Assembly (NCBI GenBank): GCA_026421245.1
Contig: JAPKDJ010000014.1
Location: 1-64,000 of the forward strand
Direction: 5' to 3'
Length of the DNA stretch: 64,000 nt
Origin: Akkermansiaceae bacterium
GTDB lineage: Bacteria > Verrucomicrobiota > Verrucomicrobiia > Verrucomicrobiales > Akkermansiaceae
Shown here: one piece after another, positions 17,054 through 29,861 of the stretch
Layout of the letters: every line of letters begins with the position of its first letter
Position numbering within the stretch: position 1 is the stretch's first letter
The notes under the pieces: generated by a model
What the model saw: the letters and a program-made list of their open reading frames with translations, nothing else
Databases searched by the model: none
Told to the model about the DNA's origin: nothing
Translations under genes and position numbers: made by a program

Positions 17054-18970
17054 ATGACTCTCTTCTCTGCCAACGAACTCCGCCTCGCCTACGGTCACCA
17101 AACCCTCCTTGATGGAGTCACTCTTGCCATCGCCGCGGGCGAAAAAGTTGGCCTCGTCGGGCGCAACGGCTGCGGAAAGACTTCTCTCCTCAAAATTCTC
17201 GCCGGGGAAAATCAAGCCGACTCGGGAGACATCTCCACCCGCCGCGGCATCCGTATTGGCTACCTTCCCCAGGAGTTCGAACTCGATTCCACCCTCTCGG
17301 TTTACGACAACATTGCTTCGGGAGCCGCCGATGTCGTGAATGCCATCACATGCTACGAGAACGGCGAGGCCACCGAGGCAGAACTCGCCGACCACCTCAC
17401 CCTCATCGAGCACACCGATGGTTGGAATCTCGACGCCCGTATCAACGCCCTCGCCAACGCTCTCGGCACTCCTCCACTTGAATCAGAAACCGGCCTTCTC
17501 TCCGGAGGAGAGAAACGCCGCGTCGCCCTCTGCCGCGCCCTCGCTTCCCAGCCCGACCTCCTTCTCCTCGACGAGCCCACCAACCACCTCGACTCCGAGT
17601 CCATCCGTTGGCTCGAGGATTTCTTAAAAACCTACGGAGGTGCCGTCATCTTCGTCACCCACGACCGCTACTTTCTTAACGTCATTGCCACCCGCATCAT
17701 CGAGATCTCCGGAGGTAAAGCCTTCTCTCATCCCGGCAACTACACCGCCTTCCTCGAGTCCAAGGCGATCCGTCAAGGGATCGCCGAAAAGACCGAAAAG
17801 AAGCGACAAAAATTCCTGAAAGACGAACTCGAATGGGTCCGCGCCGGCGTGAAAGCACGTACCACCAAATCCCGCTCTCGTCTCGATGCCTTCTACGAAG
17901 TCAAAGACCAGGACGCCCCAGAGGTCGAAGGCGAAATCGACCTTCTCATCCCTCCCCCCCCTCGCCTGGGAAACACCATCGTTGATCTCGAAGACGTCTC
18001 ATTTACCTACGACCTCGACAACGGACGAGAGTCCACAGGGCAAGTGTCATCCGCCCGCACCTTGTTCCGCCATCTCAATCTCTCTTTAGAGGAAGGCCAA
18101 TGCACCGGCATCGTCGGGAAAAACGGTGTCGGAAAAACCACTCTCCTCAAAATCTGCCTCGACCAACTCGAACCCACCTCCGGCAAAGCCACCCTCGGCA
18201 AGCAAGTCAAGATCAACTACATCGACCAAACCCGCATGCAGCTCGATGGCACCGGCTCCCTTCTCGATGAAATCTCCGAAGGGAGCGAAAAAATTTCTTT
18301 CGGCAACGAAACCATCGGCGCCCGCGCTTACCTGAAACGCTTCCTCTTCTCCGACGAGCGCATCAACGAACGCGTCGATCTTCTCTCCGGTGGCGAACGC
18401 GCCCGCCTCATGCTCGCCAAGGTCCTCAAGACCGGCGGCAACCTTATCGTTCTTGACGAACCCACCAACGACCTCGATCTCCAGTCGCTCCGCATGCTCG
18501 AGGAAGCTCTCGCCGCCTTCCGCGGCACCATCATCTGCGTCTCCCACGATCGCTACTTCCTTGACCGCATCTGCGACCAAATCGTGGCGTTCGAGGACGA
18601 TGGAGTCAAAGTCTCCCCCGGCAACTTTTCCTACTATCTCGAAAAGCGCCAAGCCCGCGAAAACGCCGAGCGCGCCCAAGCCACCGCCGCCAACCGCGAA
18701 GCCAAAAAACGCACCGCCGCCAAAAAAGACAAGCCGCGCAAGCTGACCCTCGCCGAAGCCAAGGAACTCGAAACTCTCGAGGACAAAGTCATGGAGTCTG
18801 ACGAAGCCGTCACTGCCCTTCAGGAAAAACTCTCTTCCTCCGAAGTCCAAACCGACTACGAACAAATCCCCGTAGTCATGGCCGAACTCAATGCCGCGAA
18901 GCAGACCGCCGACCACCTCCTCCTGCGCTGGGAATTCCTAGAAGAGGTCAAAGCAAATACTCCTTCGTAA
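17054..18970 (+). CDS. ABC-F family ATPase, Uup type
   Basis: 638 residues with two ABC ATPase domains in one chain and no membrane segments. The first has Walker A 'GRNGCGKTS', signature 'LSGGEKRRVAL' and Walker B 'LLLLDEPTNHLD'. The second has 'GKNGVGKTT', 'LSGGERARLML' and 'LIVLDEPTNDLD'. A charged linker lies between them, and the last ~80 residues are a basic and acidic coiled coil, as in Uup. ABC-F proteins act on ribosomes; Uup affects transposon excision and Holliday junctions in E. coli. The C-terminal coiled coil points to Uup rather than EttA. It lies 64 bases after pbpC, possibly in the same transcript. Confidence 0.93.
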   Translation: MTLFSANELRLAYGHQTLLDGVTLAIAAGEKVGLVGRNGCGKTSLLKILAGENQADSGDISTRRGIRIGYLPQEFELDSTLSVYDNIASGAADVVNAITCYENGEATEAELADHLTLIEHTDGWNLDARINALANALGTPPLESETGLLSGGEKRRVALCRALASQPDLLLLDEPTNHLDSESIRWLEDFLKTYGGAVIFVTHDRYFLNVIATRIIEISGGKAFSHPGNYTAFLESKAIRQGIAEKTEKKRQKFLKDELEWVRAGVKARTTKSRSRLDAFYEVKDQDAPEVEGEIDLLIPPPPRLGNTIVDLEDVSFTYDLDNGRESTGQVSSARTLFRHLNLSLEEGQCTGIVGKNGVGKTTLLKICLDQLEPTSGKATLGKQVKINYIDQTRMQLDGTGSLLDEISEGSEKISFGNETIGARAYLKRFLFSDERINERVDLLSGGERARLMLAKVLKTGGNLIVLDEPTNDLDLQSLRMLEEALAAFRGTIICVSHDRYFLDRICDQIVAFEDDGVKVSPGNFSYYLEKRQARENAERAQATAANREAKKRTAAKKDKPRKLTLAEAKELETLEDKVMESDEAVTALQEKLSSSEVQTDYEQIPVVMAELNAAKQTADHLLLRWEFLEEVKANTPS

Positions 18971-19211
18971 ACGAAACTTTCGGACCTCTGTTCAATGGTC
19001 CTTCGGCCTCCATGTCCAAACAGGTCCCAGTGCTTCCCAACCCTACCATTGCTCCTATCCAGACCGTTAAGGCCACCCCCATGAAAAAAGGAGCAAATAA
19101 AATGGCGGGAGAATCACATGAGTAGCTACGTTACCGATAAAGCCGAGCTCATCGAAAAACGAACCCGTTAACTCCTTTCCACTCTCCATTCTCTACCTTA
19201 AATCCCCTTCC

Positions 19212-19553
19212 ATGAGCGACATCCCAAACTGCCCCGAGTGCAACTCCGAATACGCTTACGAAAACGGTCCGCTTTTTGCCTGTCCCGATTGCGAACACGA
19301 ATGGTCGGCCGAGGAAGCCACCGCTGCTGCCGAGGCTCTCATTCTCCGCGACGCCCACGGCAACGAACTCAACTCCGGTGATTCCGTCCAACTTACCAAG
19401 GACCTCAAGGTCAAAGGCACCTCCACCACCCTTAAGATAGGCACCAAGGTGAAAAATATTCGTATCTCTCCCGAAGCCGACCACGACATCGACTGCAAGG
19501 TCGACGGCATCGGCCCCATGAAACTGAAGTCGCAGTTCGTGAAGAAAATCTAG
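19212..19553 (+). CDS. yjdM: PhnA/YjdM-family zinc-ribbon protein
   Basis: 113 residues. The N-terminus has a zinc ribbon with CPEC and, about 15 residues on, CPDC ('[10 protein letters not shown]'), followed by the compact beta domain '[23 protein letters not shown]' characteristic of the family once called alkylphosphonate utilisation protein PhnA. Despite the old name there is no phosphonate C-P lyase cluster here, and the family's function is not settled. It is a single gene about 240 bases after the ABC-F gene. A GCCTC/GAGGC hairpin overlaps its stop codon. Confidence 0.92.
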   Translation: MSDIPNCPECNSEYAYENGPLFACPDCEHEWSAEEATAAAEALILRDAHGNELNSGDSVQLTKDLKVKGTSTTLKIGTKVKNIRISPEADHDIDCKVDGIGPMKLKSQFVKKI

Positions 19554-23488
<3,935 letters not shown>

Positions 23489-23498
23489 CCCCAATATT

Positions 23499-24074
23499 AT
23501 GCCCTCCCAACCAAAAGTCCTCATCGTCATCGGCGACGCCTCCGAAACCCTCGACACTCTCTATCCCTTCTACCGGCTCCAAGAGGCCGGCATCACTCCC
23601 GTGGTCATCGCTCCCGAAAAACGAACTTACCAGATGGTCATGCACGAAGTCCGCCCCGGCTGGACCATCACAAAGGAATGGGAAGGCTACCAACTCAAAG
23701 CCGACCTCGCCTTCTCCGAAGTCAACCCGGAGGACTACCTCGGCATCTTCTTCTCCGGCGGTCGTGCTCCCGAATACATCCGCGAAGATCTCGACCTCAT
23801 TCGCCTCACCCAGTGGTTTTTTGATAACGACAAACCCATCGCCAGCGTCTGCCACGGTGTCGAAATCCCTGCCCGCGCCAATCGCGTCAAAGGCCGCCGG
23901 ATGGCCACCGTCCCCAAGTGTCAATTCGACCTCGAAGTCTGCGGCGGCATCTATGTCAACGAACCCTGCGTCATCGACCGTAACCTCGTCTCAGGTCGCA
24001 CCTTCCACGACAACGGCCACTACGTTGGTCCTTGGATTAAAATGCTCGAAGAAAGCATCACAACCTTAAAATGA
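23499..24074 (+). CDS. DJ-1/PfpI family protein
   Basis: 191 residues. The start ATG at 23499 follows the beta-galactosidase stop by 10 bases; the frame stays open upstream only as an overlap with that gene. The sequence 'KVLIVIGDASETLDTLYPFYRL' is the usual first strand, 'LGIFFSGGRAPEYIRED' the acidic region, and 'IASVCHGVEIPARA' contains the nucleophile-elbow cysteine followed by histidine, as in PfpI/YhbO proteins. The family covers glyoxalase III or deglycase-like activities, chaperones and amidase-like enzymes, so a precise function is not assigned. Its stop overlaps the ATG of the next, decayed gene (ATGA), indicating a former three-gene operon. Confidence 0.9.
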   Translation: MPSQPKVLIVIGDASETLDTLYPFYRLQEAGITPVVIAPEKRTYQMVMHEVRPGWTITKEWEGYQLKADLAFSEVNPEDYLGIFFSGGRAPEYIREDLDLIRLTQWFFDNDKPIASVCHGVEIPARANRVKGRRMATVPKCQFDLEVCGGIYVNEPCVIDRNLVSGRTFHDNGHYVGPWIKMLEESITTLK

Positions 24075-24354
24075 TCCCCGCTGGCTTCGAAGAAGACGGA
24101 TACGTCATCATTCCGGGAGTAGTCCCCGCTTCAGCCATTGAGCGACTGGCCAAAGAAGCAGACCGTCTGAGACAATTATCCGGCTCGGCTTGCCTCCGCA
24201 ATATCCGCGCCAAATCAAAGATCTTAGGGAGCCTTACTTTCCATAAGATCCTACCTCAAGGGTAACACCCGGTTCGAAGTATTCTCTTCGAGAAAACTGC
24301 CGCAGAAAACGGGGTTCTTCGAGTCATTCCCAGAAGCCATCTAAGCCGGATCGG
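24071..24354 (+). pseudogene. Decayed phytanoyl-CoA dioxygenase (PhyH) gene
   Basis: The first 64 codons (MIPAGFEEDGYVIIPGVVP...) match the N-terminus of PhyH-family Fe(II)/2-oxoglutarate dioxygenases ('F..dGyvvipgvl....i..l'). The frame then stops at TAA 24263-24265. In the same frame after the stop comes 'EKTAAENGVLRVIPRSHLSRIG', the conserved PhyH 'ENG.LrviPGSH' region that normally lies about 150 residues into a protein of about 250. So the central part with the HxD iron ligands is deleted, an in-frame stop is present, and the end runs into the convergent transporter gene. It starts within the DJ-1 gene's stop codon. It cannot make a working enzyme. Confidence 0.8.
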
Positions 24355-24356
24355 GT

Positions 24357-25625
24357 TCAACCGGCAATCTTACTCCAAACGATCATCGTCGTTCTAACAG
24401 CCAGCACGCAGGCCACCACAAACCCGACCGAACAAATTCCCAAGATCCAGCGCGGAACCTTCCGTTCTCCGATGAGATCCTTCCGCGTTCCGAGATAGAG
24501 CAAGGCTCCCGCCAGCATCGGAAGGCCCAACACCGTGAGCGCTTGAGCAAAGGTAATCAATCCGACCGTCTCAGAAGCCCCCGAAAGCGACAACGCAGCC
24601 ACCAGCATACCGATCAGCAAAGCAAGGCACGTTAATCGTCGCGGCATCACGTCCGACAAACGCCATCCCTTGCCCAGACTATCTGACAGGATAGTCCCAC
24701 CAATCACCGCATTCACCAGAAAGGAGCTAAAGGCACCCGCCATAATCCCTAAACTGAAAATCACCTTCGCGCTCTTTCCGAACAAGGGTTCCAATTGCCG
24801 GGCTACGTCACCCACGCTCTTCAATTCCACCGTCTCGAGCCGTCCATGGAAAGTCAGTACGGAAGTGATGAGGATGAAAGAAGTCACTCCTCCTAAAACA
24901 CAGATTCCAAAGATTGAATCACGTAACCCTTCCCGCCAGTCGGCCAATTTCCACCCCTTCTCGCGGACTAGATATCCTTGGTAAAAAGCTCCGCCAATCG
25001 AGAAGGTCGTACCAATCATTCCCAACAGCGGGATTAGGTCCCGCTTCCCCTCCTTCACTTCTCCGCCCACTGCTGGAGAACCGATTGAACCATACAGGAC
25101 CACGATGAAGTTGCAGGTGAAGGCCAGAATCATGACCATCACCAAAACCTTCATGAGCCTCTCGATCTGTGAGTAGAGACTGCGAATACGAAAGAGGCAG
25201 AAAACAACGAAGAGATTGATCACCAACAACACTCCAAGCTTCGGCCCAAATCGGGTCAAATGTGTTCCGTCGCCGACATCTTCAAAGAGTGGCTCCAATC
25301 CCGCGATGATTGCCAGATTGTTGCTCGATTGAAACAAGGCCACCACCAAAAATAAAACCATCCCGACAAACAAGGAAGCCCCGCGCCCAAGACGAGCCGC
25401 CAGTTCCTCGCAGAGACTCCGCTCATAGGTCACCCCAAGGCGCGCTGCGAGAGCGACCATACCGATCATCAGAAAAGTTGACAGAGCTAGGACGAACCAG
25501 GCCGGAAACCCAAAGTCAGCTCCTACCTTTGAGCTCGTCAAAATACTCCCCGGCCCCAAGACCACGGCTGCAATAATAATGGTCGGGCCAATCTTCCCGG
25601 TTAGCTTTTTCAATCGTTCTATCAT
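24357..25625 (-). CDS. Nramp-fold transporter lacking canonical metal-binding motifs
   Basis: 422 residues with about eleven membrane segments. The order of segments and 'LGVTYERSLCEELAARLG' after TM2 fit the Nramp family. In true Nramps TM1 has DPGN and TM6 has MPH. Here TM1 reads 'VLGPGSILTSSKVGADFG', with GPGS in place of DPGN. TM6 reads 'IGTTFSIGGAFYQGYLV', with no Met-Pro-His. The known metal ligands are therefore absent and the cargo is probably not Mn or Fe. It is the last gene of a minus-strand operon and its ATG overlaps the nagA stop by four bases, suggesting a role with amino sugars. That role is inference. Automatic annotation would call it a divalent metal transporter. Confidence 0.85.
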   Translation of the reverse strand: MIERLKKLTGKIGPTIIIAAVVLGPGSILTSSKVGADFGFPAWFVLALSTFLMIGMVALAARLGVTYERSLCEELAARLGRGASLFVGMVLFLVVALFQSSNNLAIIAGLEPLFEDVGDGTHLTRFGPKLGVLLVINLFVVFCLFRIRSLYSQIERLMKVLVMVMILAFTCNFIVVLYGSIGSPAVGGEVKEGKRDLIPLLGMIGTTFSIGGAFYQGYLVREKGWKLADWREGLRDSIFGICVLGGVTSFILITSVLTFHGRLETVELKSVGDVARQLEPLFGKSAKVIFSLGIMAGAFSSFLVNAVIGGTILSDSLGKGWRLSDVMPRRLTCLALLIGMLVAALSLSGASETVGLITFAQALTVLGLPMLAGALLYLGTRKDLIGERKVPRWILGICSVGFVVACVLAVRTTMIVWSKIAG

Positions 25626-26536
25626 CTTGCTTCTCCGATCACGGTTCGTGGGTTCTCAACAATCACCTTCCGAATCTCAGCCTCGCTGAATCCCAATTCT
25701 TGCGAAAGATTATCGGCAATTCGCGGCATCGTCACGGTCGATCCAATCAAGTGACTCCCGTCCGGCGCCCGTGCCACCAAATCCGATCCGATCCTCACAT
25801 CCCGTCCGAGAAAGCGATAATCACCCGGACCCATGCGGGCCGCCGCAATGGCATCCGTCACCATCACGATTTTTCCAATGCCAACAAGATCCAGATAGTT
25901 GCGTAAGGTCGCGAACGGCACATGAGCTCCATCAGGGATAAAGCTGATCCACAGTTCTTCACGAAGAGCCAGCACCCGTTGAATGATATTATCGTGGCGA
26001 TTCAAATTCATCGGGCACCCGTTACCGAGATGCGTAAACATCCTCAGCCCGGCATCGATGGCCCCTCGTAGCTCTTCAAAGGTGGGGTCACAGTGGCCAG
26101 CAGCCACGCATACGCCCTTTTCGGTCAAGTGCTTTGTCACCGAAAAACCGGTATCGCGCTCGGGAGCAAGAGTCACGATCCGGGTCAACCCTTCCGCCGC
26201 ATCAAGAAGACGATCAGCCACCGAAACTTCGGCAACCCGCGCATGCACAACAGGATGGGCTCCGATAAAACCTAGACTCTCATTCAAGAATGGGCCCTCA
26301 ATATGAAACCCTCGAATCATTTCCGACCACTCCGGATCTTTCTCCCGCAACCTCACCAAACGCTCAATACGCCGACACATGACATCAACATCGTCAGTGA
26401 TGATCGTTGCCAAAACCCCACCCACGCCATCCTCTTTCAAAGCAGCGCACACAATCGCCAGACTTTCGGCGTTCAGATCATCGCCGTTAAAATCAACACC
26501 CGCATATCCGTTTGTCTGTAAATCGAAGGATTTCAT
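25622..26536 (-). CDS. nagA: N-acetylglucosamine-6-phosphate deacetylase, short form
   Basis: 304 residues, against about 380 for typical NagA: it begins directly at '[18 protein letters not shown]', so the small beta domain formed by the usual N-terminus is missing. The barrel motifs are present: 'GFHIEGPFLN', 'AAGHCDPTF', 'THLGNGCP', 'IPDGAHVPF' and 'VTDAIAAA' with the catalytic aspartate. It removes acetate from GlcNAc-6-P, giving GlcN-6-P for NagB. The start overlaps the preceding oxidoreductase stop by four bases and the stop overlaps the transporter start by four bases, so translation is coupled throughout the operon. Confidence 0.93.
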   Translation of the reverse strand: MKSFDLQTNGYAGVDFNGDDLNAESLAIVCAALKEDGVGGVLATIITDDVDVMCRRIERLVRLREKDPEWSEMIRGFHIEGPFLNESLGFIGAHPVVHARVAEVSVADRLLDAAEGLTRIVTLAPERDTGFSVTKHLTEKGVCVAAGHCDPTFEELRGAIDAGLRMFTHLGNGCPMNLNRHDNIIQRVLALREELWISFIPDGAHVPFATLRNYLDLVGIGKIVMVTDAIAAARMGPGDYRFLGRDVRIGSDLVARAPDGSHLIGSTVTMPRIADNLSQELGFSEAEIRKVIVENPRTVIGEAR

Positions 26537-27681
26537 TTCTCTTCCCTTCGTTCAAAAAACTCCCGGGCTCGTAATTCATCAAGCGGCAAGTCTACCGGCG
26601 TTCTCTCAGCCGCTGAGATCTGAGCCGCCCAACCTAAGTCCGCCACGGCGGCCGAGTTCACAAAACTCAGAAACGATTGCTCGCCCTTCCGAATGCACTC
26701 CAAAAAATGAGCCACACATTCTCCGGTCTGATGCTTCATCACATCGCCGCTATCCGGAGTGCTTGTGTCGACCGGCCATTGATGTGCCTCCAGCCCCTCT
26801 GCCTCACATCGTGAAGCATCCAAAGGATACACCCATCGCCCCTCTGTCGATTTCTCCGACCAAAAGCGAACCTTTTGGGGACGATCCAGCTGCGAATCAA
26901 AAATCAAGCCGCCCTCCGTGCCATGGATATTGTGATAGGCATCATAACCGTTTGCCTGATCGACGTTTCCAAAACACAGCCCGGCCGCTCCGTTGCTGAA
27001 CTCAATGTGCAAATTCCAAATCGCGGGGATATCAAAGTCCCGGCGATGCACCGTGCTACTCGTGGCATAGACCCGCACCGGGGTGGCCCCTTGCTCGGCC
27101 ATGATGTTCAACATCACCGAGAGCGAATGAATAATGCCCATTCCAATCGCATCTCCCATTCTCTCTCCCGAAAGCTTCCACACCTTGTCATCTGCGATGT
27201 TGATGGGATGCCGGTAGTTGACTTGAATCTGCGTAATAGCCCCAAAGACTCCTTCTGCAGTCATGCGCCTGATCCGATTCTCTAGCGCATCAAAATTCAT
27301 GAGGTAGTCGACAAAAGTAACCTGCCCGGGATTGGCCCTCTCCAATTCGATTTGCTGTAAAAAATCATCGTAGCGCGTCGCACAGGGCTTCTCACAGAAG
27401 ACATGCTTGCCCGCCTTAAGGGCTGCGATGGCCTGGAGGCCGTGTGCCTCATTGGTGCTACAGATAAAGACCGCATCGAGAGCAGGCGACGACAACATGC
27501 TTTCGTAGTCGCTAAAATAAAGATCCTCACTCAAGCCCAGCTCCGTGAGCACCTCTACCGCTCGGTCACGCCGGCGTTGATGGACCCCGACAATCGAGAC
27601 CTCCTCTTGTTCGGTCAGTCGCTTTAATAAGGTCGCTCCCATCCAACCCGCCCCCACCAATCCAACTCCAATTGAACTCAT
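26533..27681 (-). CDS. Gfo/Idh/MocA-family oxidoreductase
   Basis: 382 residues from the ATG at 27681, which overlaps the nagB stop by four bases; a longer upstream reading is possible but starts inside nagB. The Rossmann motif is '[11 protein letters not shown]' and the family motif '[11 protein letters not shown]' carries the conserved lysine. The C-terminal half is the usual open-face beta-sheet domain ('[14 protein letters not shown]'). No Tat or Sec signal, so it is cytoplasmic. Members oxidise or epimerise sugars with NAD(P), and some are NAD-dependent glycosidases (GH109). Its place between nagB and nagA suggests it acts on an amino-sugar derivative, but the substrate is not readable from the sequence. 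Confidence 0.9.
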   Translation of the reverse strand: MSSIGVGLVGAGWMGATLLKRLTEQEEVSIVGVHQRRRDRAVEVLTELGLSEDLYFSDYESMLSSPALDAVFICSTNEAHGLQAIAALKAGKHVFCEKPCATRYDDFLQQIELERANPGQVTFVDYLMNFDALENRIRRMTAEGVFGAITQIQVNYRHPINIADDKVWKLSGERMGDAIGMGIIHSLSVMLNIMAEQGATPVRVYATSSTVHRRDFDIPAIWNLHIEFSNGAAGLCFGNVDQANGYDAYHNIHGTEGGLIFDSQLDRPQKVRFWSEKSTEGRWVYPLDASRCEAEGLEAHQWPVDTSTPDSGDVMKHQTGECVAHFLECIRKGEQSFLSFVNSAAVADLGWAAQISAAERTPVDLPLDELRAREFFERREEK

Positions 27682-28433
27682 TGGGAAACCCCTCCTTCGT
27701 TCAGCAGAATTGCAGCCGGACCATCGAGATACAAATGACAATCCTCATGCTCCTGCAAGATCGAAGCGGGAACCTTCGCAGTAACCTCACCCTCTACCGC
27801 ATTTCGCACCGCTTCAGATTTACGCTCATCCGGAACGGTGCAAATGATGGACCCGCTCTTCATGATCTGACGAACCGACATCGAGATCGCCTTTTCAGGC
27901 ACCGCTTCCAGACTTGGAAACCACCCCTCCCCGAACTGCTGCTGGCGACAAGCTTCATCCAAATCCACCACCAGGTACGGCTTCACGGTGTCAAAATCGG
28001 CCGGGGGATCATTAAAGGCAAGATGCCCGTTTTCACCAATCCCAACAAAAGCCACATCAATCGGAGCTTCAGCGATCAATTCTCCCATCCGACGACATTC
28101 CGCCTCGGGGGCGTCCTCTGCATCAATGTAGTGAAAAGCTCGAACCGGACCTGGCAAGCGATCCTCAAACCTTTCCTTGAGATATTTTCGAAACGATGCC
28201 GGATGCTCAATCGACAGGCCCACGTATTCGTCCAAGTGAAATACCGTCACCTTGTCCCATTCAATTCCTACCTCCTGCGTGAGGGCCTCCAGCATTTCAA
28301 ACTGCGAAGCACCCGTCGCAACGATGATATTGACCTCTCCCATTTCCCGGAGAGATGCCCGCATTTTCACCGCGCCAGCTGCGGCTGCGGCGACGCCCAT
28401 CTCTTCCTTCGTATCAAACCGCTGATAGTTCAT
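27678..28433 (-). CDS. nagB: Glucosamine-6-phosphate deaminase
   Basis: 251 residues. It converts glucosamine-6-phosphate to fructose-6-phosphate and ammonia, feeding amino sugars into glycolysis. Visible motifs are '[13 protein letters not shown]' (phosphate loop), '[11 protein letters not shown]' with the catalytic Asp, and '[15 protein letters not shown]' with the His. It is the first gene of the nagB - oxidoreductase - nagA - transporter operon and is divergent from a sialidase-like gene 100 bases away. An AAGGAGGT lies about 18 bases before the ATG, farther than normal for a ribosome binding site. Allosteric-site residues cannot be judged by eye. Confidence 0.94.
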   Translation of the reverse strand: MNYQRFDTKEEMGVAAAAAGAVKMRASLREMGEVNIIVATGASQFEMLEALTQEVGIEWDKVTVFHLDEYVGLSIEHPASFRKYLKERFEDRLPGPVRAFHYIDAEDAPEAECRRMGELIAEAPIDVAFVGIGENGHLAFNDPPADFDTVKPYLVVDLDEACRQQQFGEGWFPSLEAVPEKAISMSVRQIMKSGSIICTVPDERKSEAVRNAVEGEVTAKVPASILQEHEDCHLYLDGPAAILLNEGGVSQ

Positions 28434-28534
28434 TGACGGGGATGGTGAAGGACCTCCTTGTCAGGTCAATCTCATTGCTCGACACCTTGTCTTTACCATC
28501 GACATCTCACTTCCCCACCCGACATCCTTCCATC

Positions 28535-29665
28535 ATGACTTTTCCGCGCCGACACTTTCTCAAAAACACCACCGCCCTTGGGCTTGCCGGATCACTCGGT
28601 TTTAACCTAAAGCTTCACGCCTCCCCTGCTTCAACCCTCCTTAAAATAGAAACCATCAGTCAACTGCCACATCTCTATCACGGTTGGCCAACCTTGACCC
28701 GTCGAGCCAACGGCCAACTTCTCGTGGTTTGCTCCGGGGGCCGGGAACAACATGTCTGCCCCTTCGGGAGGGTTGATCTCCAAAGATCCGACGACAACGG
28801 CAAGACTTGGACTTTTCCACGGACCATCCTCGATGGCCCCATTGATGACCGCGATGCCGGAGTCCTCGAGACCGCCAAAGGTTCCATCCTCGTCACAACC
28901 TTCACCTCTCTCGCCTATGCCAGCCACATCCCCAATGACACCCGCCGCGCACGCTGGCTCGCCGCCCACAATCGCCTCTCGGAAGAAGAGCGTAAAAACG
29001 AACTCGGTCAATGGATGGTTCGCTCAACCGATGGCGGAATCACTTGGTCCGAGCGCTACCCCACCATCGTCAACAGCCCCCACGGCCCCACCCAACTCTC
29101 GGACGGTCGCATCCTCTATGCCGGGAAAAAGCTCTGGACCGAAGGAAAAGAAATCGGGGTCTGTGAATCGCGCGACGATGGCCAAACATGGAAGTGGCTC
29201 GCACCCATCCCAACCCGGGAAGGCGACCATCACCGCGACTACCATGAGCTCCATGCCATCGAAGCCGCCAATGGCAGCCTCATTGTCCACATCCGAAACC
29301 ACAACAAGGCAAACTCCGGGGAAACCCTCCAAAGTGAGTCCCTCGACGGAGGCAGGACGTGGTCCATCCCACACTCAATCGGAGTTTGGGGTCTCCCCTC
29401 TTTCCTCACCCGCCTTCGCGATGGCCGTCTCCTGATGAGCTACGGTCATCGCCGCAAGCCATTCGGAAACCAAGCCCACGTCAGTGCTGACCATGGAAAA
29501 ACGTGGTCGTCGCCGCTGATAATCTCCGGCGATGGACCCTCCGGCGACCTAGGCTACCCGAGCACAGTTGAACTCGAGGACGGAACTCTCCTCACTGTTT
29601 GGTATGAGAAAACAGCACAGTCCAAGTTTGCGGTCCTGCGTCAGGCGCATTGGAAACTCACGTGA
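28535..29665 (+). CDS. Exported sialidase-like protein with five Asp-box repeats
   Basis: 376 residues. The N-terminus 'MTFPRRHFLKNTTALGLAGSLGF' is a twin-arginine signal, so it is exported folded. Five Asp-box repeats (SxDxGxTW) are visible: SDDNGKTW, STDGGITW, SRDDGQTW, SLDGGRTW and SADHGKTW, as expected for a six-bladed sialidase propeller. The usual N-terminal FRIP motif is not clear; 'YHGWPTLTRRANGQLL' lies where it would be, without the RIP arginine. It may therefore be a sialidase with another specificity or a different propeller hydrolase. Divergent from nagB with a shared 100-base promoter region, consistent with supplying amino sugars to that operon. No sialic acid lyase is clearly present. 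Confidence 0.85.
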   Translation: MTFPRRHFLKNTTALGLAGSLGFNLKLHASPASTLLKIETISQLPHLYHGWPTLTRRANGQLLVVCSGGREQHVCPFGRVDLQRSDDNGKTWTFPRTILDGPIDDRDAGVLETAKGSILVTTFTSLAYASHIPNDTRRARWLAAHNRLSEEERKNELGQWMVRSTDGGITWSERYPTIVNSPHGPTQLSDGRILYAGKKLWTEGKEIGVCESRDDGQTWKWLAPIPTREGDHHRDYHELHAIEAANGSLIVHIRNHNKANSGETLQSESLDGGRTWSIPHSIGVWGLPSFLTRLRDGRLLMSYGHRRKPFGNQAHVSADHGKTWSSPLIISGDGPSGDLGYPSTVELEDGTLLTVWYEKTAQSKFAVLRQAHWKLT

Positions 29666-29861
29666 AAACAACTGCAAAGTTTTAAACTGAATGCCGGCTC
29701 TCATTGAAAAAACGCCCATCTTCAGCTATCAACAATCGCTGACAACAGCGGAAATTTGGGGGGCAGGAATCCCCTTCCCTTTGTATTCCAGGGAGGACGA
29801 AATGGGCGTCGATCTTCATCATCATCCCGGGTCGCGAGAACACATAAAACCACGTCCGTTG

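Noticed and set aside
24357-25625. Calling the Nramp-fold protein MntH.
   Set aside because: Both canonical metal-binding motifs are absent, so a Mn/Fe transporter name would mislead.
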